From contig CBDAOU010000002.1 in assembly GCA_965198185.1 (NCBI GenBank), positions 310,001-374,000 of the forward strand: 64,000 nt of DNA, in the 5' to 3' direction. Source of the stretch: JAJECS01 sp965198185 (lineage in GTDB: Bacteria; Chloroflexota; UBA11872). Of this stretch, positions 56,887 through 64,000 are shown piece after piece (position 1 is the stretch's first letter; every line of letters begins with the position of its first letter). Both the position numbers and the translations under genes were made by a program. The notes below the pieces were generated by a model. It was not told the DNA's origin, did no database searches, and saw nothing but the letters and a program-made list of their open reading frames with translations.

Positions 56887-57483
56887 TCACAAGTCCTGCG
56901 GGTTCACTGCCAGCGAGTTTTCGCGGTCGAACGACCATCGTGCTGGATTGTTGTGGACGTACTCGCGAATGCGTCGCAGCGATGCGTCATTTCGAATGAC
57001 GTGCTCGTAGTAGTTGCGTTGCCACAACCGCCCGTTGAACGGTGGCCATCCCCGCCCCTTGACGCCGCGCCCGTACTCCACGGTGGTCAACGATTTGTAG
57101 GCGCCGATGACATTCCCCAGCGTGTACCGATCCACTGTAGGGGCAACCCTTGTGGTTGCCCCGCTCGGCGCATCCGGCCCCGCTACCTGCCGGTCGTCCT
57201 CCAAGGACGCCTCTTCCGGTGGGTTGAGCATCAAGATGCCGTGAATGTGGTTGGGCATCACGGCAAACGCGTCGAGCTTGATGGTCGGAAACTGACGCGG
57301 CAGGGTCGCCCAGATGTTGACTGCCATCGTCCCGGCCTCGTTCAGGCGCATAGTCTCTTCGACGATTTCGCCGAACAGACACAGTCCGTCGTTAACCACC
57401 ACGGTCACGAAATAGGCGCCGACCTGCCCATAGTCAAATCCCGTCAAGCGGAGCGAGTGCCGCCGATGACGTCCCGATTTCAA
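56887..57483 (-). mobile_element. REP-associated tyrosine transposase (RAYT/TnpA_REP)
   Basis: The 198-aa single-strand transposase has the HUH motif MPNHIHGI at about residues 76-83 and the C-terminal RNYYEHVIRNDASLRRIREY and HNNPARW signature of Y1/RAYT proteins. The VIGAYKSLT helix contains a candidate catalytic Tyr. RAYTs cut and join palindromic REP sequences. Here GTAGGGGC palindromes lie on both sides, and one copy (57137-57161) lies inside the gene. It is read in frame as SGATTRVAPT between the HUH motif and the Tyr helix. The gene is intact. The start ATG 57483 is assumed. Confidence 0.88.
57137..57161. repeat. GTAGGGGC repeat inside the RAYT gene
   Basis: GTAGGGGCAACCC then TTGTGGTTGCCC, identical to the copy at 56776-56800 apart from flanks. 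It is embedded in frame in the transposase gene. Confidence 0.75.
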
Positions 57484-57610
57484 GACTCGCTCCCATCAGG
57501 CACCAGGTCACCGGTCACAGGGCCTGTCCACACGTCGGCGAATCCTTCGCCGTCGCGCCGATCTGGCAGCACATGCGCTCATCCCCCGTATTCACACCGA
57601 TCCTGTCCGC

Positions 57611-57688
57611 GTAGGGGCAGCCCTTGTGGCTGCCCTCGGCTCGGGTTCGCTGCCAATTCCGGCGGGCGCCCACAAGGGGCGCCCCTAC
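57611..57688. repeat. Inverted pair of GTAGGGGC repeats upstream of the RAYT gene
   Basis: GTAGGGGCAGCCC then TTGTGGCTGCCC at 57611-57635 and, in the opposite orientation, GGGCGCCCACAAGG then GGCGCCCCTAC at 57664-57688. This BIME-like inverted pair, with about 28 nt between, occupies the gap 57484-57873, where I see no gene. Confidence 0.75.
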
Positions 57689-57873
57689 ACGGAGTTGGCC
57701 CAGTACCGCGGGTTGCGTGCAGCCTGGGAACGTCCTGTACACCCTCGCATCTTCCAACCCGTGATTCAGAGCCGAGCGTAGAGAGTCGGACGCTCGCAAC
57801 CGAGATGAAACGTGAAATCCCGTCCGCCCCGAACGCGGACCCGGCCCTCTTTGCCGAATTTTGACGGCCCCGA

Positions 57874-58878
57874 CTACTCCTCCGCCAGGCTCACCTGCTC
57901 CAGCACCTCGCGGTTCCAGATGAACTCCGGCATGCGGCCTTGCAGGACGCGTACGACCGCGAGGGCCGCGCGGCGCTCGAGCTCGAGCACCGATTCCTCG
58001 GACATGAACGCCGCGTGCGGGGTGACGATGGCGTTCGGCTCGGCGAGCAGCGGGTGGCCGTCCGGCGGCGGCTCGGCTTCCAGCACGTCGATGCCGGCGC
58101 CCGCGATCCAGCCCTCGGAGAGCGCCCGCGCCAGGGCGTATTCGTCCACCAGCGGCCCGCGCGCCGTATTGATCAGACAGGCTTCCGGCTTCATGGCTTG
58201 CAACTCGGCTTCGCCGATCACGTGGTGGGTCTCCGGCGTGAGCGGGGCGTGAACCGAGATCGCGTCCGACTCGGCCAGCAGCCGCTCTTTGCTCACCAGC
58301 TCGGCCCCGATGTCGGCCAGGCGGTCGGCGGTGATGTAGGGATCGAACACCAGGATCTTGAATCCGTGCGGGATCGCGCGCAGCGCCAGCGCGTGGCCGA
58401 TGCGGCCGTAGCCCAGGATCCCCAGCGTGCGCCCGCGCAGCCGGTGGAGGGGGCGCGCGGGCTTGGTCTCCCAACGGCCGGCCTTGGTGAGCCGATCCAG
58501 CGCCACGATCTTGCGGGCGAAGGCCATCAGCAGCGCCATGGCGTGGTCGGCCACTTCCTCGATGGCGTAGTCCGGCACGTAAGTCACGGGAATGCCGCGC
58601 CGCGTGCAGGAGTCGACGTCGATGTTGTCGGTGCCCACCCCGGTGCGCCCGACTACCGCCAGTCGTGGCGAGGCCGCAATCACCCGCTCGGTGACCTTGG
58701 CGAAGCAGGTGATGATGCCGGTCACGTCCTGCGCCAGCTCGACCAGGCGGTCCTCGTCGGGGCTGTCCGACTCGATGACCTCGGCGTCAAGCTCGGCCAG
58801 CACCTCGCGCTCCGGCGCCGTGCTCGGCCAGGCGATGTCCGTGATCAGAATCCGATGGCCGGCGTTTTCCTCAGACAT
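57874..58878 (-). CDS. D-2-hydroxyacid dehydrogenase (phosphoglycerate dehydrogenase-like)
   Basis: The 334-aa product is a typical D-isomer-specific 2-hydroxyacid dehydrogenase. The nucleotide-binding GILGYGRIGHALA is near residue 151, INTARGPLVDE near 235 contributes the catalytic Arg, a Glu follows in DVLEAEPPP, and His is in VTPHAAFMSEES near 287. It uses NAD(P)H. The substrate is uncertain (phosphoglycerate, glycerate or C-terminal-binding-protein type). ATG 58878. Confidence 0.92.
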   Translation of the reverse strand: MSEENAGHRILITDIAWPSTAPEREVLAELDAEVIESDSPDEDRLVELAQDVTGIITCFAKVTERVIAASPRLAVVGRTGVGTDNIDVDSCTRRGIPVTYVPDYAIEEVADHAMALLMAFARKIVALDRLTKAGRWETKPARPLHRLRGRTLGILGYGRIGHALALRAIPHGFKILVFDPYITADRLADIGAELVSKERLLAESDAISVHAPLTPETHHVIGEAELQAMKPEACLINTARGPLVDEYALARALSEGWIAGAGIDVLEAEPPPDGHPLLAEPNAIVTPHAAFMSEESVLELERRAALAVVRVLQGRMPEFIWNREVLEQVSLAEE

Positions 58879-59170
58879 GACGCCCCACGCGCGTGGCCCT
58901 CAAGCAGGCCGACTGTAGGGAGGGCAAGCGCCTCGACTGCTTTCCGAGTGTCAACGCCAACGCGCCTCACCCTGTAACCGCCCACCCCCCGAAACGGACC
59001 CGGACGCACACCCGGCATTCCCAGGGCTACCAACGCGTCAGCGCTCCGGCGCCGGTCTCGCAGGCACATCCGGCGGCTCGGCGCATCGTTGACCGCAGGC
59101 GTCGCGCCTCTACTAAGATGGATTTCGGGCCGGACTGCGTCCCGAGCCTGGTGAGTTCTCGAAAATAGCA
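58879..59170. other. Divergent intergenic region
   Basis: The gap between the dehydrogenase and nfeD reads in no convincing frame and contains no recognised repeat. It presumably holds the two divergent promoters. Confidence 0.4.
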
Positions 59171-60529
59171 ATGGCAGTCATGCGTCGTCTCGTTGCCGTC
59201 GTGTCGCTGGTTGCAGCCGTCGTGCTGCTGGTCTGGCAGTCCACGAACCCCGTCTTGGGGGACGAGCCGCATGTGCTCGTCATCGACATCGACGGCGCCA
59301 TCGAGCCGCTCACCGCCGACCATATTGCGCGGGGCATCGACAAGGCGCGCGAGGACGGCGCCTCGCTGGTGGTCATCCGGTTGGACACGCCCGGCGGACT
59401 TGTCGACTCCACCCGCGAGATCGTCGAGCGACTCCTCGAAACGCACGTCCCCGTTGCCGTCTATGTATCGCCGGCGGGCGCCAGGGCGGGCTCGGCGGGG
59501 ACCTTTGTGACGGCCGCGGCAAACTTCGCCGTCATGGCGCCGGGCACCAACATCGGCGCGGCTTCGGTGGTGGGTGCGGGCGGCATGGACCTGCCGGAAA
59601 CGCTGGCGCGCAAGATCGACGAGGACACCCGCGCGTTCATCCGCAGCATTGCCGACATCCGGGGCCGCAACGCCGAGGCCCTGGAAGACACCGTGTCGCA
59701 GGCTCGGGCCTACTCGGAGCAAGAGGCCCTCGACCTCAACGTCATCGACCTCATCGCTCCCGATATGGAGACGATGCTCGAGCAGCTTGACGGACGCGAG
59801 ACGGAGACGGCATCGGGACCCGTGGTTGTTCGATCCGCCGGTGCGCCCGTTTCCGAGCTCGGCCGCACGCTCCTGGAGCATCTGCTTGGGATTCTGGCCA
59901 ATCCCACCGTGGCGTTCGTGCTGTTCCTCATTGGCGGGATTGCCCTGCTCGTTGAGCTGTCGGCGCCCGGCATCTTCGCCCCGGGCGTCGTCGGAGCAAT
60001 CTCGCTCACCCTCTTCTTCGTTGGATTCTTCAATCTCCCGGGCAACTGGATCGGCGTGCTCCTGCTTGCGCTGGCCATGGGATTATTCTATGCCGAAACA
60101 ACAGCGCCGGGCTTCAGCGCTTTCGGCCTCGGCGGGATCGTCGCCCTCGTCTTGGGCGCGGTGTTTCTCTTCGGAAACTTCTTCAGCCCGTCCGAGCTGC
60201 AAGAGCCGAGCTTTTCGGTGCATCCGATCGCCATCGGGATTGCGGCCGGGCTCGCAGCCGCGACATGGATACTGTTCATTCGTCTTGTCATGCGCGGCGG
60301 CGGCACGTCGAGGGGATTTCAGGCCGAGAACGACTGGCTGATGGAGGGCGCCTGGGGTGTGGCCCTTTCCGACCTCGAACCGGCAGGCAGGGTCCGGGTG
60401 TCGGACAAGGAGTGGTCGGCAACGGCCGATCCAGGGGTTACCATCCCTCAAGGCGAGATGGTCCGCGTCGTCGCGGTCTACGGCAAGGTGCTCAAGGTCG
60501 AAAGGCTCCAGCAGGAACGGAATCGTTGA
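59171..60529 (+). CDS. NfeD-family membrane-bound ClpP-class serine protease
   Basis: The 452-aa protein has an N-terminal signal or membrane helix and a ClpP-like protease domain (about 35-230) with VIRLDTPGGLVDSTREIV and YVSPAGARAGSAGTFV. The Ser of AGSAG is the probable nucleophile, near residue 109. Four to five membrane helices (about 250-380) and a C-terminal OB-fold domain (about 400-450) follow. This is the long NfeD1b architecture that is gene-paired with flotillins (SPFH). The flotillin gene starts 42 nt later, so the two form an operon. Start is ATG 59171 or 59180. Confidence 0.92.
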   Translation: MAVMRRLVAVVSLVAAVVLLVWQSTNPVLGDEPHVLVIDIDGAIEPLTADHIARGIDKAREDGASLVVIRLDTPGGLVDSTREIVERLLETHVPVAVYVSPAGARAGSAGTFVTAAANFAVMAPGTNIGAASVVGAGGMDLPETLARKIDEDTRAFIRSIADIRGRNAEALEDTVSQARAYSEQEALDLNVIDLIAPDMETMLEQLDGRETETASGPVVVRSAGAPVSELGRTLLEHLLGILANPTVAFVLFLIGGIALLVELSAPGIFAPGVVGAISLTLFFVGFFNLPGNWIGVLLLALAMGLFYAETTAPGFSAFGLGGIVALVLGAVFLFGNFFSPSELQEPSFSVHPIAIGIAAGLAAATWILFIRLVMRGGGTSRGFQAENDWLMEGAWGVALSDLEPAGRVRVSDKEWSATADPGVTIPQGEMVRVVAVYGKVLKVERLQQERNR

Positions 60530-60571
60530 TTCACGGGTAGCTCGGGTTCGCAACCACTCGTTTGGAGGAAG

Positions 60572-62029
60572 ATGGCAGGTTTTCACACCGTTGGTCCAAA
60601 TCACGCGCTGATTGTCTCGGGCGGCAGCGCCCAGCCCCGACTGAAGGTCGGCGGGCGGATATTCGTGCTGCCGATATTGCAGAAAGCGCAGATCCTATCC
60701 CTGGAAGTTATGACCCTTCCAGTCAACACGGCCAGGGTCTACACCAAGGAGGGCGTCTCGGTTTCGGTGGACGGCATTGCGCAGGTCAAAGTCGGACGCA
60801 GCGAGAATGCGATACGCACCGCGGCGGAGCAGTTCTTGGGCAAGTCCGTGAGGGAGATCGCGGAGGTCGCCCTGCAAACCCTCGAGGGGCAGCAACGCGC
60901 CATTCTTGGCACGATGACCGTCGAGGACATTTACCGCGACCGTGTGGCCTTTGCCGAGCAAGTGCGTGACGTGGCCGCCACCGACATGACCAACATGGGG
61001 TTGGAAATCGTCAGCTTCTCGATCCGCGACATCCAGGATGAGCAGGGCTACCTCGAGGCTCTCGGTGTACGACGAACCTCGGAGGTCAAGCGGGACGCGG
61101 CCATCGGCGAGGCCCAGGCCGAACGCGACTCCGGCATCAAGGAAGCCCAAGCCGATCAGGAGCGGCAGGCGGCCCGGTTCGCCGCCGACACCGCGATCGC
61201 CGAGTCCGAACGCGACTTCCAGACGCAAAAGGCCGCCTACGACCAACAGGTCAACGCCCGGCGCGCCGAGGCCGAGTTGGCCTATCCCCTGCAGGAGGCC
61301 AAGACCCGCCAGCGGATCCGGGAGGAAGAGTCGCAGGTCGAGGTCGTCGAGCGGCAGAAGCAGATCGAGGTTCAGGTGCAAGAGGTCGCCCGGCGCGAGC
61401 GAGAGCTGGATGCAACGATCCGGCGTCCCGCCGAGGCCGAGCGCGACCAACTGGAGCTAGTCGCGGAAGGCCACAGGCGCCGCACACGAGTCGAGTCCGA
61501 AGCGGAGCGCTACAAGCTCGAGACGGTGGCGGAGGGTGAGCGCGCCCGTGTCGTCGCCGAGGCTCAGGCCGACGCCGAATCCATCAAGCTCCGCGGCCAG
61601 GCGGACGCCGACGCCATCCGAGCGAGAGGTGAGGCGGAAGCGGATGCCACGAGAGCCCAAGGTCTCGCGGAAGCCCAGGCGATGAACAAGAAGGCCGATG
61701 CCTGGAAGGAGTACGGCCAGGCGGCCATGATCCAGCAGCTCTTCGAGTCACTGCCGGACGTCGCGAGCGCCGTCGCACAACCCCTGGCCAAGACCGACAG
61801 CATCGTCGTGATCAGCAACGGCGGCGATAGCGGAGCGGGGGCCGGGGCCAGCAAGGTGACGCAGGACGTCTCGTCCACCATCGCGCAGCTGCCGGCCTTG
61901 GTGCAGTCGCTCACGGGCGTCGATCTGATCAGCACGCTCAAGAACCTGCCTGGCATCGTGTCGGACGTGTCGGCCAACGACGGTGACGCAGCCAGCGAGG
62001 AAGAAGCGGCTTCAGCGGACGAGAAGTAG
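60572..62029 (+). CDS. Flotillin-like SPFH/band 7 protein
   Basis: The 485-aa product has an N-terminal SPFH domain (about 1-190; LSLEVMTLPVNTARVYTKEG then GVSVSVDGIAQVKV) and a long Glu/Ala/Gln coiled coil (about 190-400). A C-terminal part follows with MIQQLFESLPDVASAVAQPL. It is a lipid-raft scaffold like YuaG/FloT. Unlike many bacterial flotillins it shows no N-terminal membrane helix, so membrane association may rely on NfeD or a hairpin. GGAGGAAG precedes the ATG. It is in an operon with nfeD. Confidence 0.92.
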   Translation: MAGFHTVGPNHALIVSGGSAQPRLKVGGRIFVLPILQKAQILSLEVMTLPVNTARVYTKEGVSVSVDGIAQVKVGRSENAIRTAAEQFLGKSVREIAEVALQTLEGQQRAILGTMTVEDIYRDRVAFAEQVRDVAATDMTNMGLEIVSFSIRDIQDEQGYLEALGVRRTSEVKRDAAIGEAQAERDSGIKEAQADQERQAARFAADTAIAESERDFQTQKAAYDQQVNARRAEAELAYPLQEAKTRQRIREEESQVEVVERQKQIEVQVQEVARRERELDATIRRPAEAERDQLELVAEGHRRRTRVESEAERYKLETVAEGERARVVAEAQADAESIKLRGQADADAIRARGEAEADATRAQGLAEAQAMNKKADAWKEYGQAAMIQQLFESLPDVASAVAQPLAKTDSIVVISNGGDSGAGAGASKVTQDVSSTIAQLPALVQSLTGVDLISTLKNLPGIVSDVSANDGDAASEEEAASADEK

Positions 62030-62166
62030 CCGGACCTTCGATCGTCGGGCGGTGCAGGGACAAGGGCGCCGTGCCCTTGTCTCTGCGCCGGTGAGGCATG
62101 CGAGTGGCACCAGCCTGACGGCGGCGCTCGGACAATGCTTCAACCAATTCTTTAGCCGGCCAATCG

Positions 62167-62700
62167 GTGATTGAAGTCCCCGGTGACCAGGAATGGACCC
62201 TTGGGACCGGTCGCCTGCTGCTAGCGCCGATGACGCTGAACGACGCCGCGGAGCTGCATCAGCTGCTTCGGCCCCCGGATTCCGACGCACCTGGCGGTGT
62301 CAGAACCGCGGCGAGCCTGCAGGAACTCCGAGCGCGAATCCGCCGATGGGAGAGCCGGCGATCGCCCGACGGTGACGAGGTTTGGCTCAACTGGACGCTG
62401 AGACTCAAGCCATGCGGGACCGTCGTGGGGCGCATGCAGGCGACCGTGACCGAAGCCTGGGCCGACATGGCTTGGGTGATCGGGCGACGCTACCGGAATC
62501 GAGGCTATGCCACTGAGGCCGCTAGATCCATGGCCGTCTGGCTGCGTGAGTTCTTCCACGTCCGGGAAGTCCGGGCGAGTATTCACCCTGACAACTCGGC
62601 CTCGCAGAGAGTCGCCACGAAAATTGGCATGAGCCGCAGTGGGGAACGAACCGATGAGGGCGAGGAGATCTGGACCCACGCTCCGTTGACAGGACGATAG
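62167..62700 (+). CDS. GNAT family N-acetyltransferase
   Basis: The 177-aa product is a GNAT_3-type (RimJ/RimL-like) acetyltransferase: TGRLLLAPMTLNDAAELHQL near the N-terminus, VGRMQATV, then the acetyl-CoA pyrophosphate-binding RRYRNRGYATEAARSMAVWL near residue 101, and HPDNSASQRVATKIGM near 138. The acceptor is unknown. The start is GTG 62167 with no clear ribosome site. Confidence 0.88.
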   Translation: MIEVPGDQEWTLGTGRLLLAPMTLNDAAELHQLLRPPDSDAPGGVRTAASLQELRARIRRWESRRSPDGDEVWLNWTLRLKPCGTVVGRMQATVTEAWADMAWVIGRRYRNRGYATEAARSMAVWLREFFHVREVRASIHPDNSASQRVATKIGMSRSGERTDEGEEIWTHAPLTGR

Positions 62701-62762
62701 CGTGCACGAGGCCGCGCCCACAGGCCACCCCACGAACGCCAAGGCGGCCGGGAATCAGTTCC

Positions 62763-63386
62763 CTAGCAGCCCTGGGTCCACTGACTCACGTTGGGCAGAC
62801 AGCCCTCGATGGCCTTCAACTCGCGAATCGTGACCGCCTCCGGTGAGTTCTCGATCTTCGTCAGCGTGGTCGCTGAGGGGGCGTGGTCTTCCTTGAGGTG
62901 ACCAAAGATCGTGTGGTCACCCGAGACCGCGTCGCTCGCGGCCAAGTCACCCAGGAGAATGTAGAACCGCGACCCGTTGGAATTGTCAGCCCCGTTCGGC
63001 GCCATGACGAGGTGGCCCCGCGCGTACGGCCGCTGCGGAGGCTCGATTTCATAGCTGTAGCCCGGCCCGCCGGTGCCGGTGCCCGTCGGATCGCCGGTCT
63101 CGGCGAGCACGCCCGGCAGCACGCGATGGAACGTCAAGCCCTTGTAGAACCCTTCATTGACGAGGAACGTGAAGCTGTTGACGGCCAGCGGCGCCTCGGC
63201 GGGCAGCAGATTGAACGTCATGCGCCCGACATCGGTGGTGACGATGATGCTATAGGGCCGGAGGGGATCGATCCGCATTTCCGGATAGGCCTCGAATGTC
63301 GGCGGCCCGTCCGACCCGGATTCGCCGCAGGCGACCACGACCATCGCGATTACCAGCGCCAGTGCAACGACGACCACTCGTCGCAT
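62763..63386 (-). CDS. Cyclophilin-type peptidyl-prolyl isomerase-like lipoprotein
   Basis: The 207-aa product has a lipoprotein signal ending VVACGE near residue 20 and one cyclophilin domain. FHRVLPG carries the catalytic Arg, but the canonical FMIQGGD is VLAETGD (Gln to Glu), and NGSQFFI reads NGSRFYI (Gln to Arg). Prolyl isomerase activity may be weak or altered. The protein should be anchored outside the membrane. Of three consecutive ATG codons the third, at 63386, is about 7 nt from GGAGGA and is preferred; 63392 is the outermost. Confidence 0.88.
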   Translation of the reverse strand: MRRVVVVALALVIAMVVVACGESGSDGPPTFEAYPEMRIDPLRPYSIIVTTDVGRMTFNLLPAEAPLAVNSFTFLVNEGFYKGLTFHRVLPGVLAETGDPTGTGTGGPGYSYEIEPPQRPYARGHLVMAPNGADNSNGSRFYILLGDLAASDAVSGDHTIFGHLKEDHAPSATTLTKIENSPEAVTIRELKAIEGCLPNVSQWTQGC

Positions 63387-63565
63387 CATCATGTCCTCCG
63401 TACGTCATTACCGGCCCACGACCTATTTTGCCGCGCTTGCCGCGTTCTGGCTATGTGGCGCGGCCTGATCCCGGGAGATGTTCGCCTCGATTGCGCGAAC
63501 CTCGCGAGACTTTCCGGGTCCGATCTCGATGCCGCGGGCTCTGCCTGCCGCTGCGAAGCTGGACC

Positions 63566-64000
63566 TCAGCCCTGCCCGCCGCTGCCAGCCAGGAGCCGGT
63601 CGACGATGCGACCCACCAACGCATCCGCCGTGACGTCGACCGCAACCTGCGTCGCCGTCCGCGCTGAGGTCGTGCCGTCAATTGCGGGCCGCATGGCTCC
63701 TCGTACGTCGCCGTCGCCGGTGTCGGCCGTGAGCGCGTGCGGCTGCATTGAGAAGAGCTCCGGCCATAGCAGGGTGGCCACCGCCGCCGGATCGTGGAGC
63801 AGCAGCTTTCCGCCGCGTCCGGTGAACTGCTCCGCGCGGGCGCGCCGGATCAGCTCGCCCAGGAATGCGCTCCCTGGCTCAGGGCGCGACAGCAGGCGCG
63901 ACTCGACCGTTTCGTCCGCGACCGCCAGCTGCTGCGTCACGTCCAGCGGCGTCAGCGTCACGGGCATTCCCGAGGCCAGCACCAGGTCCGCCGCCTCGGG
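63566..64000 (-). CDS. C-terminal part of a nucleoside hydrolase (IunH-like)
   Basis: The gene is cut by the right edge; about 144 residues are visible. The sequence PEAADLVLASGMPVTLTPLDVTQQ matches the region of inosine-uridine-preferring nucleoside hydrolases before the active-site closing loop. KLLLHDPAAVATLLWPELF carries the HDP-type His-Asp that is catalytic in this family. The C-terminus (VDVTADALVGRIVDRLL) is normal. It presumably hydrolyses the N-glycosidic bond of nucleosides. The start and most metal-binding Asp residues lie outside the window. Confidence 0.85.
   Translation of the reverse strand, partial: PEAADLVLASGMPVTLTPLDVTQQLAVADETVESRLLSRPEPGSAFLGELIRRARAEQFTGRGGKLLLHDPAAVATLLWPELFSMQPHALTADTGDGDVRGAMRPAIDGTTSARTATQVAVDVTADALVGRIVDRLLAGSGGQG

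Overview
The window is about 64 kb of high-GC bacterial chromosome, most likely from Chloroflexota (Dehalococcoidia/SAR202-like or a related uncultured lineage). This is an inference. It rests on the gene set (suf operon with an embedded Rieske ferredoxin, GT4/GH57 glucan genes, lipoproteins with Pro/Thr linkers and LysM, KamA-family radical SAM enzyme, RAYT transposase) and on the dense palindromic intergenic repeats. No rRNA, tRNA, CRISPR array or phage is visible.

Layout. 1-7.6 kb: a tandem family of large multi-pass membrane proteins (probably GT-C-like, surface glycan related), with one partial, one intact and two frameshifted members. 7.6-11 kb: a frameshifted homoserine-dehydrogenase-like/SAF oxidoreductase, a small membrane protein, a VOC protein and a DUF402 protein. 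11.1-14.9 kb: uvrA and an SDR. 15.1-18.2 kb: three tandem lipoprotein paralogs, the first two preceded by similar 16-codon leader peptides that overlap the lipoprotein start codon. 18.3-20.2 kb: a frameshifted MFS transporter, divergent from a siroheme-type dehydrogenase. 20.2-21.3 kb: a gene-free, repeat-built stretch. 21.3-25.1 kb: ATP-grasp-like protein, cupin and TIM-barrel hydrolase. 25.2-31.9 kb (minus): glpX and the sufCBD-Rieske-sufS-sufU operon. 32.4-34.9 kb: KamA and an MFS protein. 35.3-37.3 kb: an ankyrin protein with a 90-bp tandemly duplicated leader, and an anchored beta protein. 37.6-41.1 kb: homocysteine methyltransferase, an anchored protein and gamma-glutamyltransferase.

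41.2-51.7 kb (minus) is the housekeeping translation block: murJ-lepA, then nusA-ylxR-infB-rbfA-truB-ribF, a thioredoxin-like gene and a Crp/Fnr regulator. 51.7-55.8 kb is a GT4-GH57-GT4 alpha-glucan cluster. 56.1-57.5 kb holds a mazEF-type toxin-antitoxin pair with a broken antitoxin and a RAYT transposase surrounded, and internally interrupted, by one palindromic repeat family. 57.9-64 kb: D-2-hydroxyacid dehydrogenase, the nfeD-flotillin membrane-microdomain operon, a GNAT acetyltransferase, a cyclophilin-like lipoprotein and the C-terminal part of a nucleoside hydrolase.

Two themes recur. At least six repeat families fill the gaps between genes and have twice entered coding sequence in frame. 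Nine single-base frameshifts hit accessory genes, while the long housekeeping genes (uvrA, infB, nusA, lepA, murJ) are intact. The shifts may be real decay or assembly error, and the sequence alone cannot decide.
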